Shown here piece by piece: positions 19,756 to 28,564 of a stretch of DNA of 64,000 nt. Origin of the DNA: CAVSUR01 sp963731285 (lineage in GTDB: Bacteria > Actinomycetota > Actinomycetes > Streptosporangiales > Streptosporangiaceae); NCBI GenBank assembly GCA_963731285.1, contig CAVSUR010000001.1, forward strand, positions 1-64,000, written 5' to 3'. The notes beneath the pieces are model-generated. The model saw nothing but the letters and a program-made list of their open reading frames with translations, was not told where the DNA came from and did not search any database. A program made the translations under genes and the position numbers. Position 1 is the first letter of the stretch; every line of letters begins with the position of its first letter.

Positions 19756-20643
19756 GTGTCTGTCGTCCTGATCACCGGCGCCGCCACCGGCATCGGAAAC
19801 CTAACTGCCCGGGCCCTTGCCGCCGACGGGCACACCGTATACGCGAGCATGCGCAACATCACGGGACGCAACAGCGCTCGCGCTGAGGAACTCCTCGATA
19901 TTGCGCAGCGCCACGGGGTCGGCCTGCGCGTCGTCGAGCTTGACGTCCAGTCAGCCGATTCCGCCAGCGCGGCAGTGAAGACCATCCTGGAAGAGGCCGG
20001 CCACCTCGACGTCGTCATCCACAACGCCGGCCACCTAGCCGTCGGCTACGCCGAAGCCTTCACCCCCGAGGACATCGCCCACCTGTTCGACATCAACGTG
20101 CTCGGCGCCCAGCGTGTCAACCGGGCCGTCCTGCCGCACATGCGTGATCGGCGCTCCGGAACCCTGGTCTACGTCGGCAGCACGACCACCCTCGACGTGC
20201 CGCCGTTCATGGGCCCGTACGTCGCCTCCAAGTCGGCGTTCGACGTGCTCGCCCAGACTACCCGCTACGAGGTCAGCCAGTTCGGCATCGAGACCACGAT
20301 CATCATGCCCGGAGCCTTCACCCACGGCACCGAGCATTTCCCCGATGCCAGCCGCGCCAGCGACCCAGCCGTCACACAGGCCTACTCGGCACTAGACCCG
20401 ATGATCGCCCGCTACGACGAGGCCACCGAAGGGCTGTACGCGCCCGGCGCCGGCGCCAATCCCGCCGCAGTGGCCACCGAGATCAGCCGCATCCTCGCGC
20501 TGCCGGCCGGTTCCAGGCCCTACCGCAGCGTCGTCGACTTCACCCAGTCCCACGTCAATGACGTCAACACGGTCAACGAAAAAGAAGCCGACGACTTCGT
20601 GACCCGCATGGGCTTCGGCGAACTTCTCACGCTCAAGCGCTGA
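19756..20643 (+). CDS. Short-chain dehydrogenase/reductase
   Basis: About 295 aa. It has the classical SDR cofactor motif VLITGAATGIG, the NAG motif in VVIHNAGHLAVGYAEAF, and the catalytic Tyr-Lys pair in GPYVASKSAFDVLAQ with the Ser in TLVYVGSTTT. The GTG at 19756 is chosen for its AAAGGAG site (19741-19747) and for starting right at the Rossmann strand. It follows the alcohol dehydrogenase by about 35 bp and precedes a second SDR, so it belongs to the same transcription unit. Acting with a dehydrogenase and a hydrolase, it probably helps to convert an exogenous alcohol or ketone. The actual substrate cannot be told. Confidence 0.92.
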   Translation: MSVVLITGAATGIGNLTARALAADGHTVYASMRNITGRNSARAEELLDIAQRHGVGLRVVELDVQSADSASAAVKTILEEAGHLDVVIHNAGHLAVGYAEAFTPEDIAHLFDINVLGAQRVNRAVLPHMRDRRSGTLVYVGSTTTLDVPPFMGPYVASKSAFDVLAQTTRYEVSQFGIETTIIMPGAFTHGTEHFPDASRASDPAVTQAYSALDPMIARYDEATEGLYAPGAGANPAAVATEISRILALPAGSRPYRSVVDFTQSHVNDVNTVNEKEADDFVTRMGFGELLTLKR

Positions 20644-20688
20644 GACCCGCAGGTCACGAAACATCACGCAAAGCAAAAGGAGCACAAT

Positions 20689-21600
20689 ATGTCCCGTACA
20701 CTCGCCGCCCGGGCTAACACAGGACCCGGCCAGTCTGGGCTGACCGTCGTCGTCACCGGGGCTTCCAGCGGCCTCGGCCTGGTCACCGCCCGCGAACTGG
20801 CCCGCGCCGGTGCACGCGTCGTCCTCGCGGTACGCAACACCGAGAAAGGCCAGCGCGCCGCCGCCGGCATTCCCGGTCACACTGAGGTGCGGCCGCTGAA
20901 TCTGGCCAGCCTCGCCTCGGTGCGAGCGTTCGCCGCCGAGTGGACCGGGCCGCTCGACATCCTGGTCAACAACGCCGGGATCATGGCCGTGCCCCAAGCC
21001 CGGACGGCCGACGGCTTCGAGCTCCAGATCGGCACCAACCACCTCGGCCCCTTCCTCCTGACCGACCTGCTGCTGCCGGTCATCACCGACCGGGTGGTCA
21101 CGGTCTCCTCCCAGCTTCACCGGCGGGGCCGCATCGACCTCGACGACCTTAGCTGGGAGCACCGCCGCTACAACGCGACCGGTGCCTACACCGCCTCCAA
21201 GCTGGCCAACGTCCTGTTCACCCTGGAGCTCCAGCGCCGGCTGACCGAAGCCGGCAGCCAGGTGCGGGCCGTGACTGCCCATCCCGGTATCGCCAGGACC
21301 AGCCTGGGGAACCAAGCGGACACGGTCTCCAGGGCGATTTACCGGTATCTCGGGTGGCTGTTCAACGACGCCGAGCACGGTGCCCTGCCGACGCTGTACG
21401 CAGCCACCCAGGACATACCGGGAGGATCTTACATCGGGCCGGACGGCCTGGGTCACCTTCGCGGCTACCCCGAGGTCCAGCAGCCGTCCAAGCGTGCACA
21501 GGACCCCCAGATGGCCCGCCGACTGTGGGACCTGTCAGCCCGGCTTACCGGCGCCGGGCAGGCGGCGCAGGCCGATCAGCCCATTACCGGCCTGCGGTAA
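20689..21600 (+). CDS. SDR-family oxidoreductase, retinol dehydrogenase-like
   Basis: A 303-aa SDR of the RDH/protochlorophyllide reductase-like group. It shows VVVTGASSGLGLVTARELA, then ILVNNAGIMAVPQA, then the catalytic Ser in RVVTVSSQLHRRG and YTASKLANVLFTLEL with the Tyr-Lys pair, and a C terminus reaching DLSARLTGAGQ. A strong AAAAGGAG site precedes ATG 20689. It is the third gene of the TetR-controlled cassette, 45 bp after the first SDR. The two SDRs are not close paralogues, which suggests sequential steps rather than duplication. Confidence 0.92.
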   Translation: MSRTLAARANTGPGQSGLTVVVTGASSGLGLVTARELARAGARVVLAVRNTEKGQRAAAGIPGHTEVRPLNLASLASVRAFAAEWTGPLDILVNNAGIMAVPQARTADGFELQIGTNHLGPFLLTDLLLPVITDRVVTVSSQLHRRGRIDLDDLSWEHRRYNATGAYTASKLANVLFTLELQRRLTEAGSQVRAVTAHPGIARTSLGNQADTVSRAIYRYLGWLFNDAEHGALPTLYAATQDIPGGSYIGPDGLGHLRGYPEVQQPSKRAQDPQMARRLWDLSARLTGAGQAAQADQPITGLR

Positions 21601-21700
21601 CCGCCGGCGCCTTCCGCCCGGCCGGGCCGGGGATCGCCGGTCGGCGGATGGCTGGTCCTGCGCGACTGAACGCCAGGCCACTTGAGAAGGGAAGACAGCC

Positions 21701-22684
21701 ATGACGAACCTCGAGGCCGCCGATCATGCCGGCATTTTCACGTCCCACGCCTACCAGGAGCAGATCGTGGACCTCGGCGAGGTCCGCATGAACTATGTAA
21801 CGACCGGCGCCTCCGATTTGCCCGCGCTGCTGCTCCTTCCGGCCCAGACCGACTCGTGGTGGAGCTACGAGGAAGCCCTGCCGCTGCTGGCCGGGCACTT
21901 CCAGGTCTACGCCGTCGACCTGCGCGGCCAGGGGCGTTCGACCTGGACACCTGGTCGCTACACGCTCGACAACATGGGAAACGACCTCGTCCGGTTCATC
22001 GACCTGATCATCGGCCGGTCGGCCATCGTGAGCGGCAACTCCTCCGGCGGGGTCCTGGCCGCCTGGCTATCAGCTTTCGCCACGCCCGGCCAGGTGCGCG
22101 GGACCGTCCTGGAGGACGCTCCGGTATTCGCTTCCGAGGTCACCCCCTCCTGCGGGCAGTCGATCCGCCAGGGCCTCGGCCCGATGTTCGCCCTGTGGAG
22201 CAAATGGCTCGGCGATCAGTGGACGATCGGCGACTGGAAAGGCATGCAAGCCGCGCTGCCGAAAGAAACCCCGCCATGGATGATGACCGCGCTGATCGCG
22301 ATGAGCATCAAGACCCCTGACGCAGTCCCGTCCAGCTTCGACGAGCCGCCACAGAACATGCGGGAATACGACCCGGAATGGGGGCGGGCCTTCTACGCCG
22401 GCACCGCCACCGTCAACTGCGACCACGCTCACATGCTCGCCAGCGCGCGAGCGCCCGTACTGTTCACTCATCATTACCGGGCGATCGACCCCGGTACCGG
22501 GACCGTCATGGGCGCCGTCTCCGACCAGCAAGTCGACCGGGCCCGCGAGCTGGTGACCCACGCCGGCCAGCCGTTCGAGATCATGTCGTTTCCCGGCATG
22601 GCCCACTCCATGCACGGCCAAGACCCCCAGCTGTTCACCAGGACAGTCGCCAGCTGGTCGCAGACGATCCCTCAAGACCGCTGA
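21701..22684 (+). CDS. Alpha/beta hydrolase
   Basis: A 327-aa alpha/beta-fold hydrolase. The oxyanion strand region (LLLLPAQTDSWWSYEEALPL) is followed by VYAVDLRGQGRSTWTPGRY, the nucleophile elbow IVSGNSSGGVLAAWL (G-N-S-S-G) and the catalytic His in SFPGMAHSMHGQDPQLF. An AAGGGAAG site precedes ATG 21701. It is the last gene of the cassette and could cleave an ester made or released by the dehydrogenases. Its stop codon (22684) directly abuts IS1380 homology, so its 3' flank has been replaced, but the C terminus appears complete. Confidence 0.9.
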   Translation: MTNLEAADHAGIFTSHAYQEQIVDLGEVRMNYVTTGASDLPALLLLPAQTDSWWSYEEALPLLAGHFQVYAVDLRGQGRSTWTPGRYTLDNMGNDLVRFIDLIIGRSAIVSGNSSGGVLAAWLSAFATPGQVRGTVLEDAPVFASEVTPSCGQSIRQGLGPMFALWSKWLGDQWTIGDWKGMQAALPKETPPWMMTALIAMSIKTPDAVPSSFDEPPQNMREYDPEWGRAFYAGTATVNCDHAHMLASARAPVLFTHHYRAIDPGTGTVMGAVSDQQVDRARELVTHAGQPFEIMSFPGMAHSMHGQDPQLFTRTVASWSQTIPQDR

Positions 22685-23288
22685 CGGCCGCGCCTGGACC
22701 CCGATCCGGTATCCGCGGGCGGTCTGGGATGACCAGCTGCGGCGCTGGGTGTCCGATGCCGAGGTCGCCGAAGTGCCTTATACCGCGTTCGCGTCGCGCA
22801 AGGGCCAGGCGGTGACCGCCCGGCTGATCGTCCGCCGGGTCACAGATCTCAGCCCCGGGGCCGCCGCCGGGCAGGGCGAGCTGTTCCCAGCCTGGCGCTA
22901 CCACGCGGTCTTCACTGACTCGCCGTTCGTGATGCTCCAGGCCGAGGAGCAGCACCGCGATCACGCCGTCATCGAGCAGGTCTTCGCCGACCAGGCCGAC
23001 GGGCCTATGGCTCATCTGCCGTCAGGGCACTTTGCGGCGAACGCCGCCTGGCTCACCCTCGCCGCGATGGCCCACAACCTGCTCCGCGCCGCCGGGTGCC
23101 TGGCCTCCAGAGCTCATGCCAGGGCCAGGGGCGCGACCATCCGCCGCGACCTGATCGGCGTCGCCGCCCGGATGGCCCGCACCGGCCGCGGCAACCTGAC
23201 CTTGCACCTTCCGCAGGACTGGCACCGCCAGGCCGAATGGGAGAACCTCTTCACCACCGCCTGCGGCCCGCCCGCCCGCGCGGCCTGA
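22685..23288 (+). pseudogene. IS1380-family transposase, C-terminal remnant
   Basis: The frame reads AWTPIRYPRAVWDDQLRRWV, then SDAEVAEVPYTAFASRKGQA, then TARLIVRRVTDLSPGAAAGQ and GELFPAWRYHAVFTDSPFVM. This is the C-terminal third of an IS1380 DDE transposase, including the conserved RDHAVIEQVFADQADGPMAH segment with the catalytic Glu. The N-terminal two thirds, with both Asp residues, are absent. The homology begins within about 10 bp of the hydrolase stop codon, marking a deletion junction. Confidence 0.85.
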
Positions 23289-23710
23289 CCAGCCCCGACC
23301 AGGTCACCGCCCGCCCACAGCCCCAGCCACCCGGCGCCCAGACACCAGCCCCAGATCCCCGGCCCGCGACATCCGGACAAGCCGCAGAACACGCCAGCGG
23401 CAGGAAAACCACGGCCCCCGCAAACCCCAGGATCAATTCACCAGACCGCCACCGGGGAAACGATCACCCGAATTCACGCGGTGGATCGAGGTTTAGGTGC
23501 TTGACGGGTAATCGTGAAATTAGAACAAAGATCTTTGCATCTTTGCAAAAAGGAGCTGGTGATGAAGCAAATCCTTGAGCCCAGCAGTAGCGGAAGCCGG
23601 TGCCGTCGGCGTGACCAATCTTGGCCAGGCGCTGACCTCCGATCACCGCGTGATCACCGGTCCGCGGCGCAACCGGGCTGGTAAGGGGTTGAGGATGGCC
23701 CAGCCGGGAG
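23289..23710. other. IS1380 3' flank with a 40-codon ORF
   Basis: A GTGGATCGAGGTTTAGG stretch near 23479-23495 resembles the IS1380 outer end. An ORF at 23562-23684 (40 aa, starting MKQILEPSSSGSRCRR) has a very good AAAGGAG site, and the palindromic CAAAGATCTTTG sits at 23526-23537 upstream. The peptide is not recognisable. A different frame over the same bases (EAGAVGVTNLGQALTSDHRV) looks more protein-like, so this may be a frameshifted remnant. Confidence 0.35.
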
Positions 23711-23751
23711 GCTAATTAAATTAGCTTTGGATTAACCAAGTTAGCTTTAAC
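23711..23751. promoter_or_regulatory. AT-rich operator-like repeats before hydrolase gene
   Basis: A perfect palindrome GCTAATTAAATTAGC (23711-23725) is followed by two copies of TTAGCTTT exactly 20 bp apart (23721-23728 and 23741-23748), about 25-60 bp before the start at 23773. The AT content is far from the local average. The spacing of two helical turns is what a dimeric HTH repressor would use. TTAGCTT occurs again just before the TetR start at 26473. Confidence 0.5.
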
Positions 23752-23772
23752 TCAAGTTCGAGGAGACCGAAG

Positions 23773-24624
23773 ATGACCGAGTTCGCTGATATCGAGGGTG
23801 GCCGGATTGCCTACGACGTGACCGGGCAGGGTCCGCTGGTCGTGCTGTCGCCCGGCGTCGGCGACCGCCGGCAGGCCTACCGGTTCCTAGCGCCGAAGCT
23901 GGCGCAGGCCGGCTACCGGGTCGCGGTCGCGGACCTGCGCGGGCACGGTGAGTCGAGCATGGGCTGGCCGTCGGTCACGGGCAAGGACGTCATCTCCCGC
24001 ACCGACATCGCCGGGGACCTGATCGCGCTGATCCGCCAGCTGGGCGCCCCCGCTGTGATCGCGGGGCAGTCCATCTCGGGCGGCGCGGCCACCATCGCGG
24101 CGGCCACCGAGCCGGAACTGGTCATCGGCATCGTGGAGATCAACCCGTTCACCAGGACCCAGAAGGCCGACCTGGGCGCGCTGCTGAGCAACCGGCGCTA
24201 CCGCCGGGGAACGGTCCGGATGGGGGAAACGATGATCTTCCGCAGCCTGCGCTCGTGGATGAGCTACCTGGATGCGGCCTACCCGACTAAGCCCGCCGAC
24301 TACGCCGAGTACATGGCGGCGCTGCGGGCCAAGCTGACCGAGCCGGGCCGGATGGCCGAGTTCCTCAAGACCCTCAAGACCACGCCCGCCGACGCGGAAG
24401 CGCAACTGCCGCGCGTCCGGTGCCCGGCCCTGATCATCATGGGCACCGAGGACCCCGACTTCCCCGACCCCCGGGCCGAGGGCGAAGCGGTCGCCGCGGA
24501 CATGCCCGCCGGGCTGGCCACGGTGGCGACGATCGACGGTGCCGGGCACTACCCGCACGCGCAGTACCCGGATCAGGTCGCCGCGCTGGCGATCCCGTTC
24601 CTGGCAAAATACGCCCATGCCTGA
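23773..24624 (+). CDS. Alpha/beta hydrolase (epoxide hydrolase/esterase-like)
   Basis: A 283-aa hydrolase with the usual motifs. These are LVVLSPGVGDRRQAYRFLAP (oxyanion region), VAVADLRGHGESSMGWPSV, the nucleophile elbow VIAGQSISGGAATIAA (Ser), LIIMGTEDPDFPDPRAEGE (acid loop) and the catalytic His in IDGAGHYPHAQYPDQV. An AGGAGA-type site precedes ATG 23773. Its 3' end overlaps the start of a TetR-type gene by 8 bp, so the two were an operon. The TetR gene is now truncated, which could leave the hydrolase unregulated or under another TetR. Confidence 0.9.
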   Translation: MTEFADIEGGRIAYDVTGQGPLVVLSPGVGDRRQAYRFLAPKLAQAGYRVAVADLRGHGESSMGWPSVTGKDVISRTDIAGDLIALIRQLGAPAVIAGQSISGGAATIAAATEPELVIGIVEINPFTRTQKADLGALLSNRRYRRGTVRMGETMIFRSLRSWMSYLDAAYPTKPADYAEYMAALRAKLTEPGRMAEFLKTLKTTPADAEAQLPRVRCPALIIMGTEDPDFPDPRAEGEAVAADMPAGLATVATIDGAGHYPHAQYPDQVAALAIPFLAKYAHA

Positions 24625-24814
24625 CGCCAGCATCGCCTGCACCACGGGGAGCACCCTGGTGCCTAGAGCGGGGCTGAGCAGCCAGGATGTGGTCGCCGCG
24701 GCGGCTGAGCTGGCCGATGAGGCCGGCTACCAGCAGCTGAGCATGGGGCTGGTCGCCCAGCGGCTCGGCATCCGCACGCCGTCGCTGTACAGGCACGTCG
24801 GGGACCGGAGGTGA
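24617..24814 (+). pseudogene. TetR-family regulator cut after the HTH
   Basis: A 65-codon frame overlapping the hydrolase stop. It holds a TetR HTH (DVVAAAAELADEAGYQQLSM, then LVAQRLGIRTPSLYRHVGD) and stops right after the recognition helix. A normal TetR has about 190 aa. The following sequence to 24908 carries no TetR ligand domain. It could still make a DNA-binding stub, but without the dimerising ligand domain it is unlikely to bind well. Confidence 0.75.
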
Positions 24815-24908
24815 GTGATGCTGTCCGGTGCCACGATGACATCCGCGCGGTCCGGCGCGAGCGGCTCGCTGCCGAGATCCCCGATGAGAGCCGCTGTAGG
24901 CTGCCGCC

Positions 24909-25742
24909 ATGAGCACGCGCGAGGATTACCCGGCCGGGGTGCCGTGCTGGGTTGACACCAGCCAGCCCGACCCCGCCGGCGCGGCCCGGTTCTACTCCGG
25001 GCTGTTCGGGTGGCAGACCGAGGACGCGATGCCCGCCGACGCGGGAGCTCACTACTACATGGCCCGCATCGACGGCCGGGACGTGGCCGCGATCTCCTCG
25101 CCGCCTCCCGGCGCACCGCCGCAGGCGGTGTGGAACACCTACATCCGCGTCGAGTCCGCTGACGACGCCGCAGCCCGGGTGCGCGAGGCGGGCGGGCGGG
25201 TGCTCTCCGAGCCCTTCGACGTGTCTGGCGCGGGGCGGATGGGCGTGTTCGCCGATCCCGAGGGCGCGGTCTTTTGCGTGTGGCAGCCCGGATCGCACCG
25301 CGGCTCGGCGGCGGTCAACGAGCATGGCGCGGTGAACTTCAACAACCTGCACACCGACGATGTCGAGGCCGCACGGGCCTTCTACGGCGCCGTGTTCGGC
25401 TGGACGACAATCGACGCCGGCTCGCCGATGTGGGCTCTGCCGGGCTACGGCGACCATCTCGAGGAGCTCAACCCCGGCCTGCGCGCGGGGATGAAGCAGA
25501 TGGGCGCACCCGAAGGCTTCGAGAACGTCGTGGCGACGATCTTGCCCCGCGAGGGTGGCCCAGCGCGCTGGAGCGTGACCTTCGCCGTCGACGACGTGGA
25601 CGCGATCGCTGCGCGAGCGCGCGAGCTCGGAGGCTCGGTCCTCGCCGAGCCGCAAAATGCGCCGTGGGTGCGATTCGCCGTCCTTGCCGATCCGGCTGGC
25701 GCGTCCTTCACCGCCAGCCAGTTCGTGGCGGAGAACCGCTAG
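24909..25742 (+). CDS. Tandem VOC (glyoxalase-fold) protein
   Basis: A 277-aa protein with two vicinal-oxygen-chelate domains (about residues 8-125 and 140-272). The N-terminal pattern PAGVPCWVDTSQPDPAGAAR and FYSGLFGWQTED is repeated as VNFNNLHTDDVEAARAFYGA and VFGWTTID. Each half ends in a DP.GA.F motif (FADPEGAVFCVWQPG; LADPAGASFTASQFV). This layout belongs to actinobacterial CFP32-like/hydroxylase-type VOC proteins of unclear substrate. A paralogue lies at 38633-39418. The start ATG is at 24909, without a strong ribosome binding site. Confidence 0.9.
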   Translation: MSTREDYPAGVPCWVDTSQPDPAGAARFYSGLFGWQTEDAMPADAGAHYYMARIDGRDVAAISSPPPGAPPQAVWNTYIRVESADDAAARVREAGGRVLSEPFDVSGAGRMGVFADPEGAVFCVWQPGSHRGSAAVNEHGAVNFNNLHTDDVEAARAFYGAVFGWTTIDAGSPMWALPGYGDHLEELNPGLRAGMKQMGAPEGFENVVATILPREGGPARWSVTFAVDDVDAIAARARELGGSVLAEPQNAPWVRFAVLADPAGASFTASQFVAENR

Positions 25743-25949
25743 ACGAGTCCGCTTTCGGGATCGCCGTTGGGTACTGCGCATCCCAGGTTGCTTCCTGTCG
25801 TCCGATGGCTGCGACAGCAGGTGGCTCGGCCGGCTTGGGCGTCGTCCGAGGTCCTGGCGGCTGACGGCACGCTGAACCCCCCATTCTGAGCGGCGACCCG
25901 GAAGAGTCCAGCTGGCGGCGATCTCGTCCAGAACGGCGGCACTGCGCGT

Positions 25950-26140
25950 CCTTTTCGCCTGCGCGGAGCGACGTGTCGCAGTGCAGGTGGTCGTCGCCGA
26001 CGTCGAGGCCGCCCGGGCAGCTCATCGCCAACGGTGTGCAGGCCAGCGAGGTGGACGTCCAGCCCTGGGGCTCGTTCGTGTATTTCAGCGACCCGGACGG
26101 CAACACCTGGGCGCTGCAGCAGTTGCCGCCCCGGCCGTAG
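25950..26140 (+). pseudogene. VOC-family gene remnant
   Basis: One frame gives VQVVVADVEAARA and, after an indel near 26015, another gives ANGVQASEVDVQPWGSFVYF, then SDPDGNTWALQQLPPRP and a stop at 26140. This is the last third of a small VOC protein (DPDGN motif). No start or N-terminal half is visible upstream. Confidence 0.65.
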
Positions 26141-26458
26141 CGCGCCTGTTCCCCCGCGCCGCCGGTCAGCTGATGGTCCAGCGGCGCTCCCCGCGAAGCG
26201 GCTCCGGCCCAGCCCGCACGATTCGGGCATCCAGGTGCACCAGCGGCCGCGTCAGGCCTATTCGCAGGTGACAGGCAGGGGGGCCAAGCATGGCCGGTGC
26301 CCTCGAGCACCTGGCGTCCGGTGAGCGGTCCTTCGCCGGGAGCGGTCCTCATAGCGGCGGTGTGGCGGGCGTTCGCTTCCGCGCCGCTGCTCACGCGTGG
26401 TCACGGCCCCGGCAGCCGTTGCTGGCATCGGGTTGGGACGCAATGTCTGCTTGAGTGT

Positions 26459-26470
26459 GCTAGTTTTAGC
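26459..26470. promoter_or_regulatory. GCTA-N4-TAGC palindrome at a TetR start
   Basis: The short palindrome GCTAGTTTTAGC sits 2 bp before the ATG of the TetR gene at 26473, in place of a ribosome binding site. It is followed by TTATG. The TTAGCTT string matches the repeats upstream of the hydrolase gene at 23773. It is a candidate autoregulatory operator. Confidence 0.35.
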
Positions 26471-26472
26471 TT

Positions 26473-27084
26473 ATGCAAGCAAGGAGCGGCGCTGGTGAGC
26501 GGGCCCGGACATTCACCGAGCAGGCCCGCCGGGCGCAGATCGTGTCCGCGGCGATCATCACCATTGCCGACGTGGGGTACCGCAACGCATCGTTCACGCA
26601 GATCGCCAAGCGGGCCGGGCTGTCCAGCACGGGGCTGATCTCCTATCACTTCGCCGGGAAGGACGAGCTGATCGGCGAGGTGGTGCGGAGCGTCCTGGCT
26701 GAGCTCGGTGCTTGCATGGCCCGCCGGATGCAGGGCGCGGGCAGCGCGGCCGCGGCGCTGCGGGCCTATATCGAGGGCAACATCGAGTTCATCGACGGCC
26801 ACCGGGAGCAGATGAAAGCACTGACCGACATCTTCCTCGGTGGCGGCTTCCGCTATGACCCCGGCAGTGAGCAGGCAGCCGTGTCGCCGCTGGAGGACAT
26901 CTTCCGGGCCGGCCAAGCGGCCGGAGATTTCCGCACCTTTGACCCGGCGGTGATGGCCACCCTGGTGCAGCGCGCCGTCGATGGGCTGCCGTTCCTGCTC
27001 GGCATGCGGCCCGGCTTGGACGTGGAAGCCTACCGGCGCGAGGTGGTCACCGTGTTCGACCTGGCAACCAGGGCACAGCGGTGA
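26473..27084 (+). CDS. TetR-family regulator
   Basis: A 203-aa complete TetR protein. Its HTH reads IVSAAIITIADVGYRNASFT, then IAKRAGLSSTGLISYHFAGK, and the helical ligand domain carries ALRAYIEGNIEFIDGHREQM and VMATLVQRAVDGLPFLLGM. There is no clear Shine-Dalgarno sequence, and a palindrome abuts the start. The stop overlaps a GTG (GTGA at 27081), so a downstream frame is translationally coupled. The next gene encodes a membrane protein and is the probable target of regulation. Confidence 0.9.
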   Translation: MQARSGAGERARTFTEQARRAQIVSAAIITIADVGYRNASFTQIAKRAGLSSTGLISYHFAGKDELIGEVVRSVLAELGACMARRMQGAGSAAAALRAYIEGNIEFIDGHREQMKALTDIFLGGGFRYDPGSEQAAVSPLEDIFRAGQAAGDFRTFDPAVMATLVQRAVDGLPFLLGMRPGLDVEAYRREVVTVFDLATRAQR

Positions 27085-27169
27085 CGGCGTCGCCCCGCCC
27101 GCCGCGGCCCGGGCCGACCGCGCCCACGACCCCTGCAAGCGCTAACGGCCTGGCCAGCGCGGGAACCGC

Positions 27170-27880
27170 GTGCGCCACCCCGCCGCAGGACACCGGCTCA
27201 CATGGAGCGGCCCGGCCCCCCATCTTGGCCGGCAGCTGGCGGGCCTGGGGTTTGACATCGGCGCGCCGATCGCCGTCTATTACCTGCTGCACGGGGTTGG
27301 GGTGTCCAGCCTGGCCGCCCTCGCCGCCGGGGCGGTCCTGCCCGCCCTCAGCGCGATCTGGGCGCTGGCCGTCAAGCGCCGCGCCGACTCCGTAGCCCTG
27401 ATCGTGCTGGCCACCATGGTGATCTCCATCACCGTGTCAGTCTTCACCCATGACCCCCGGTTCCTGCTGGCCAAGGACGGGCTGATCACCGGCCTATGGG
27501 GACTGTGGTTCCTGGCCAGCGTGCGCGCCCGCCGCCCAGCAGCGTATCTGTTCGCCCGCCCGCTGCTGGAAGGCCGGAGAATGTACGCCGCCCGTGACTG
27601 GGAGGCGCTGTGGCACGCGAAACCCGGTTTCCGGCGGATCTGGCGTGTCTCCAGCGTGATCTGGGCGGCCGGAATGCTCACCGACGCCGCCGCCCGGGTG
27701 GTGATGTCCTACACCCTTCCCGTCTCGGTCGTGCCCGGCCTGGGCGGGGCGCTGTGGCCGGTGACATTCGTCATCCTGCAGATCGTCACCAACATCTACT
27801 ACCACTACGCTGGCCTGAACCACATGCTCGGGGCCCGCTGGCTGAACCGGCCCAGCCGGCCAGCCCCGGCCAGCCAGTAA
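27170..27880 (+). CDS. VC0807-like integral membrane protein
   Basis: About 236 aa with five to six hydrophobic segments. Recognisable stretches are GFDIGAPIAVYYLLHGVGVS, PALSAIWALAVKRRADSVAL, FLLAKDGLITGLWGLWFLAS and WPVTFVILQIVTNIYYHYAG. This matches the VC0807/DUF3159-like family of unknown function. The start is doubtful: the GTG at 27170 is in frame, but the natural start may be the GTG at 27081 overlapping the TetR stop, which would need one base added near 27220-27235. It is coupled to the upstream TetR gene. Confidence 0.7.
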   Translation: MRHPAAGHRLTWSGPAPHLGRQLAGLGFDIGAPIAVYYLLHGVGVSSLAALAAGAVLPALSAIWALAVKRRADSVALIVLATMVISITVSVFTHDPRFLLAKDGLITGLWGLWFLASVRARRPAAYLFARPLLEGRRMYAARDWEALWHAKPGFRRIWRVSSVIWAAGMLTDAAARVVMSYTLPVSVVPGLGGALWPVTFVILQIVTNIYYHYAGLNHMLGARWLNRPSRPAPASQ

Positions 27881-28182
27881 CCCTTCCCGGCTCGGTCGCC
27901 GCCGAGTGCAGAATGCCCTCATCTGTGCCGCCGTCGCCCTGCCCGCACTCATTCGCACAGCCTCCCGAACGCCGGGTCGGGCGTGTTGGCCCGAGGCCTG
28001 ACGCACAAGCTTGTCCACGACCTGTGGTTGCTCGAATTGTGCCGCATCCGGAGGTCCGGCGCCGATGAGTTCGGTCTGGTGACGCGGTCACAGCAGGATC
28101 AGCCGGAGTGTGCGAGTTAGGTACTTCCCCGGCTTGCCGGTGTTGCGGCCACCCGCAGCGCATCAGCGAAGGAGCGTCTGAC
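27881..28182. other. Intergenic, no gene recognised
   Basis: About 300 bp. Nothing recognisable apart from the GAAGGAG site (28168-28174) of the next, truncated gene. Confidence 0.5.
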
Positions 28183-28383
28183 ATGCGAAGCGTGGTTCTG
28201 ATGATGGGTGTGTCAGTCGACGGGTACGTCACAGGACCCCACGGACACGCCGGTGCGCTCCCCGAGCCTGGCGAGCTGAGGGGTTGGAAGCTCGATCGGA
28301 TCCGCCGGGCCGGGACGCACATCATGGGCCGGGTGACTTACCGGGAGATGGCGGGACACTGGCCAGCCTCCACCGCGCCTTAG
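28183..28383 (+). pseudogene. Dihydrofolate reductase-family protein, N-terminal fragment
   Basis: The frame begins MRSVVLMMGVSVDGYVTGPH after GAAGGAG and runs to HIMGRVTYREMAGHWPASTA before a premature stop. The pattern (SVDGYV, then GRVTYREM) is that of the RibD-C/DHFR-like family, whose proteins are normally about 190-200 aa. Only 66 residues remain, followed by unrelated sequence. The 3' part was probably lost in a rearrangement at about 28380. Confidence 0.75.
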
Positions 28384-28564
28384 TGGTTAGCCATCGCTGG
28401 GCAGCGGTGGTTCGGGAGGGTCGGTAGGTCCTTCCTCGGCGCTAGGCCGCCTCCGTAGCTCGGCCCACAGGCTATCGAGCTGGGCTTTCTTGACCAGCGT
28501 CCGCTCAATCCATCGCTCGGCCTCCTTAGCGAGGTGCCCTCTGCTGAGTAGACGTCGCCGTCAA
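28384..28564 (-). pseudogene. Unidentified gene tail
   Basis: On the minus strand one frame reads HLAKEAERWIERTLVKKAQL, then DSLWAELRRRPSAEEG, and stops at about 28385. It is protein-like, helical and charged, but has no start codon before an in-frame stop. It looks like the C terminus of a gene cut by the same rearrangement. I do not know the family. Confidence 0.3.
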
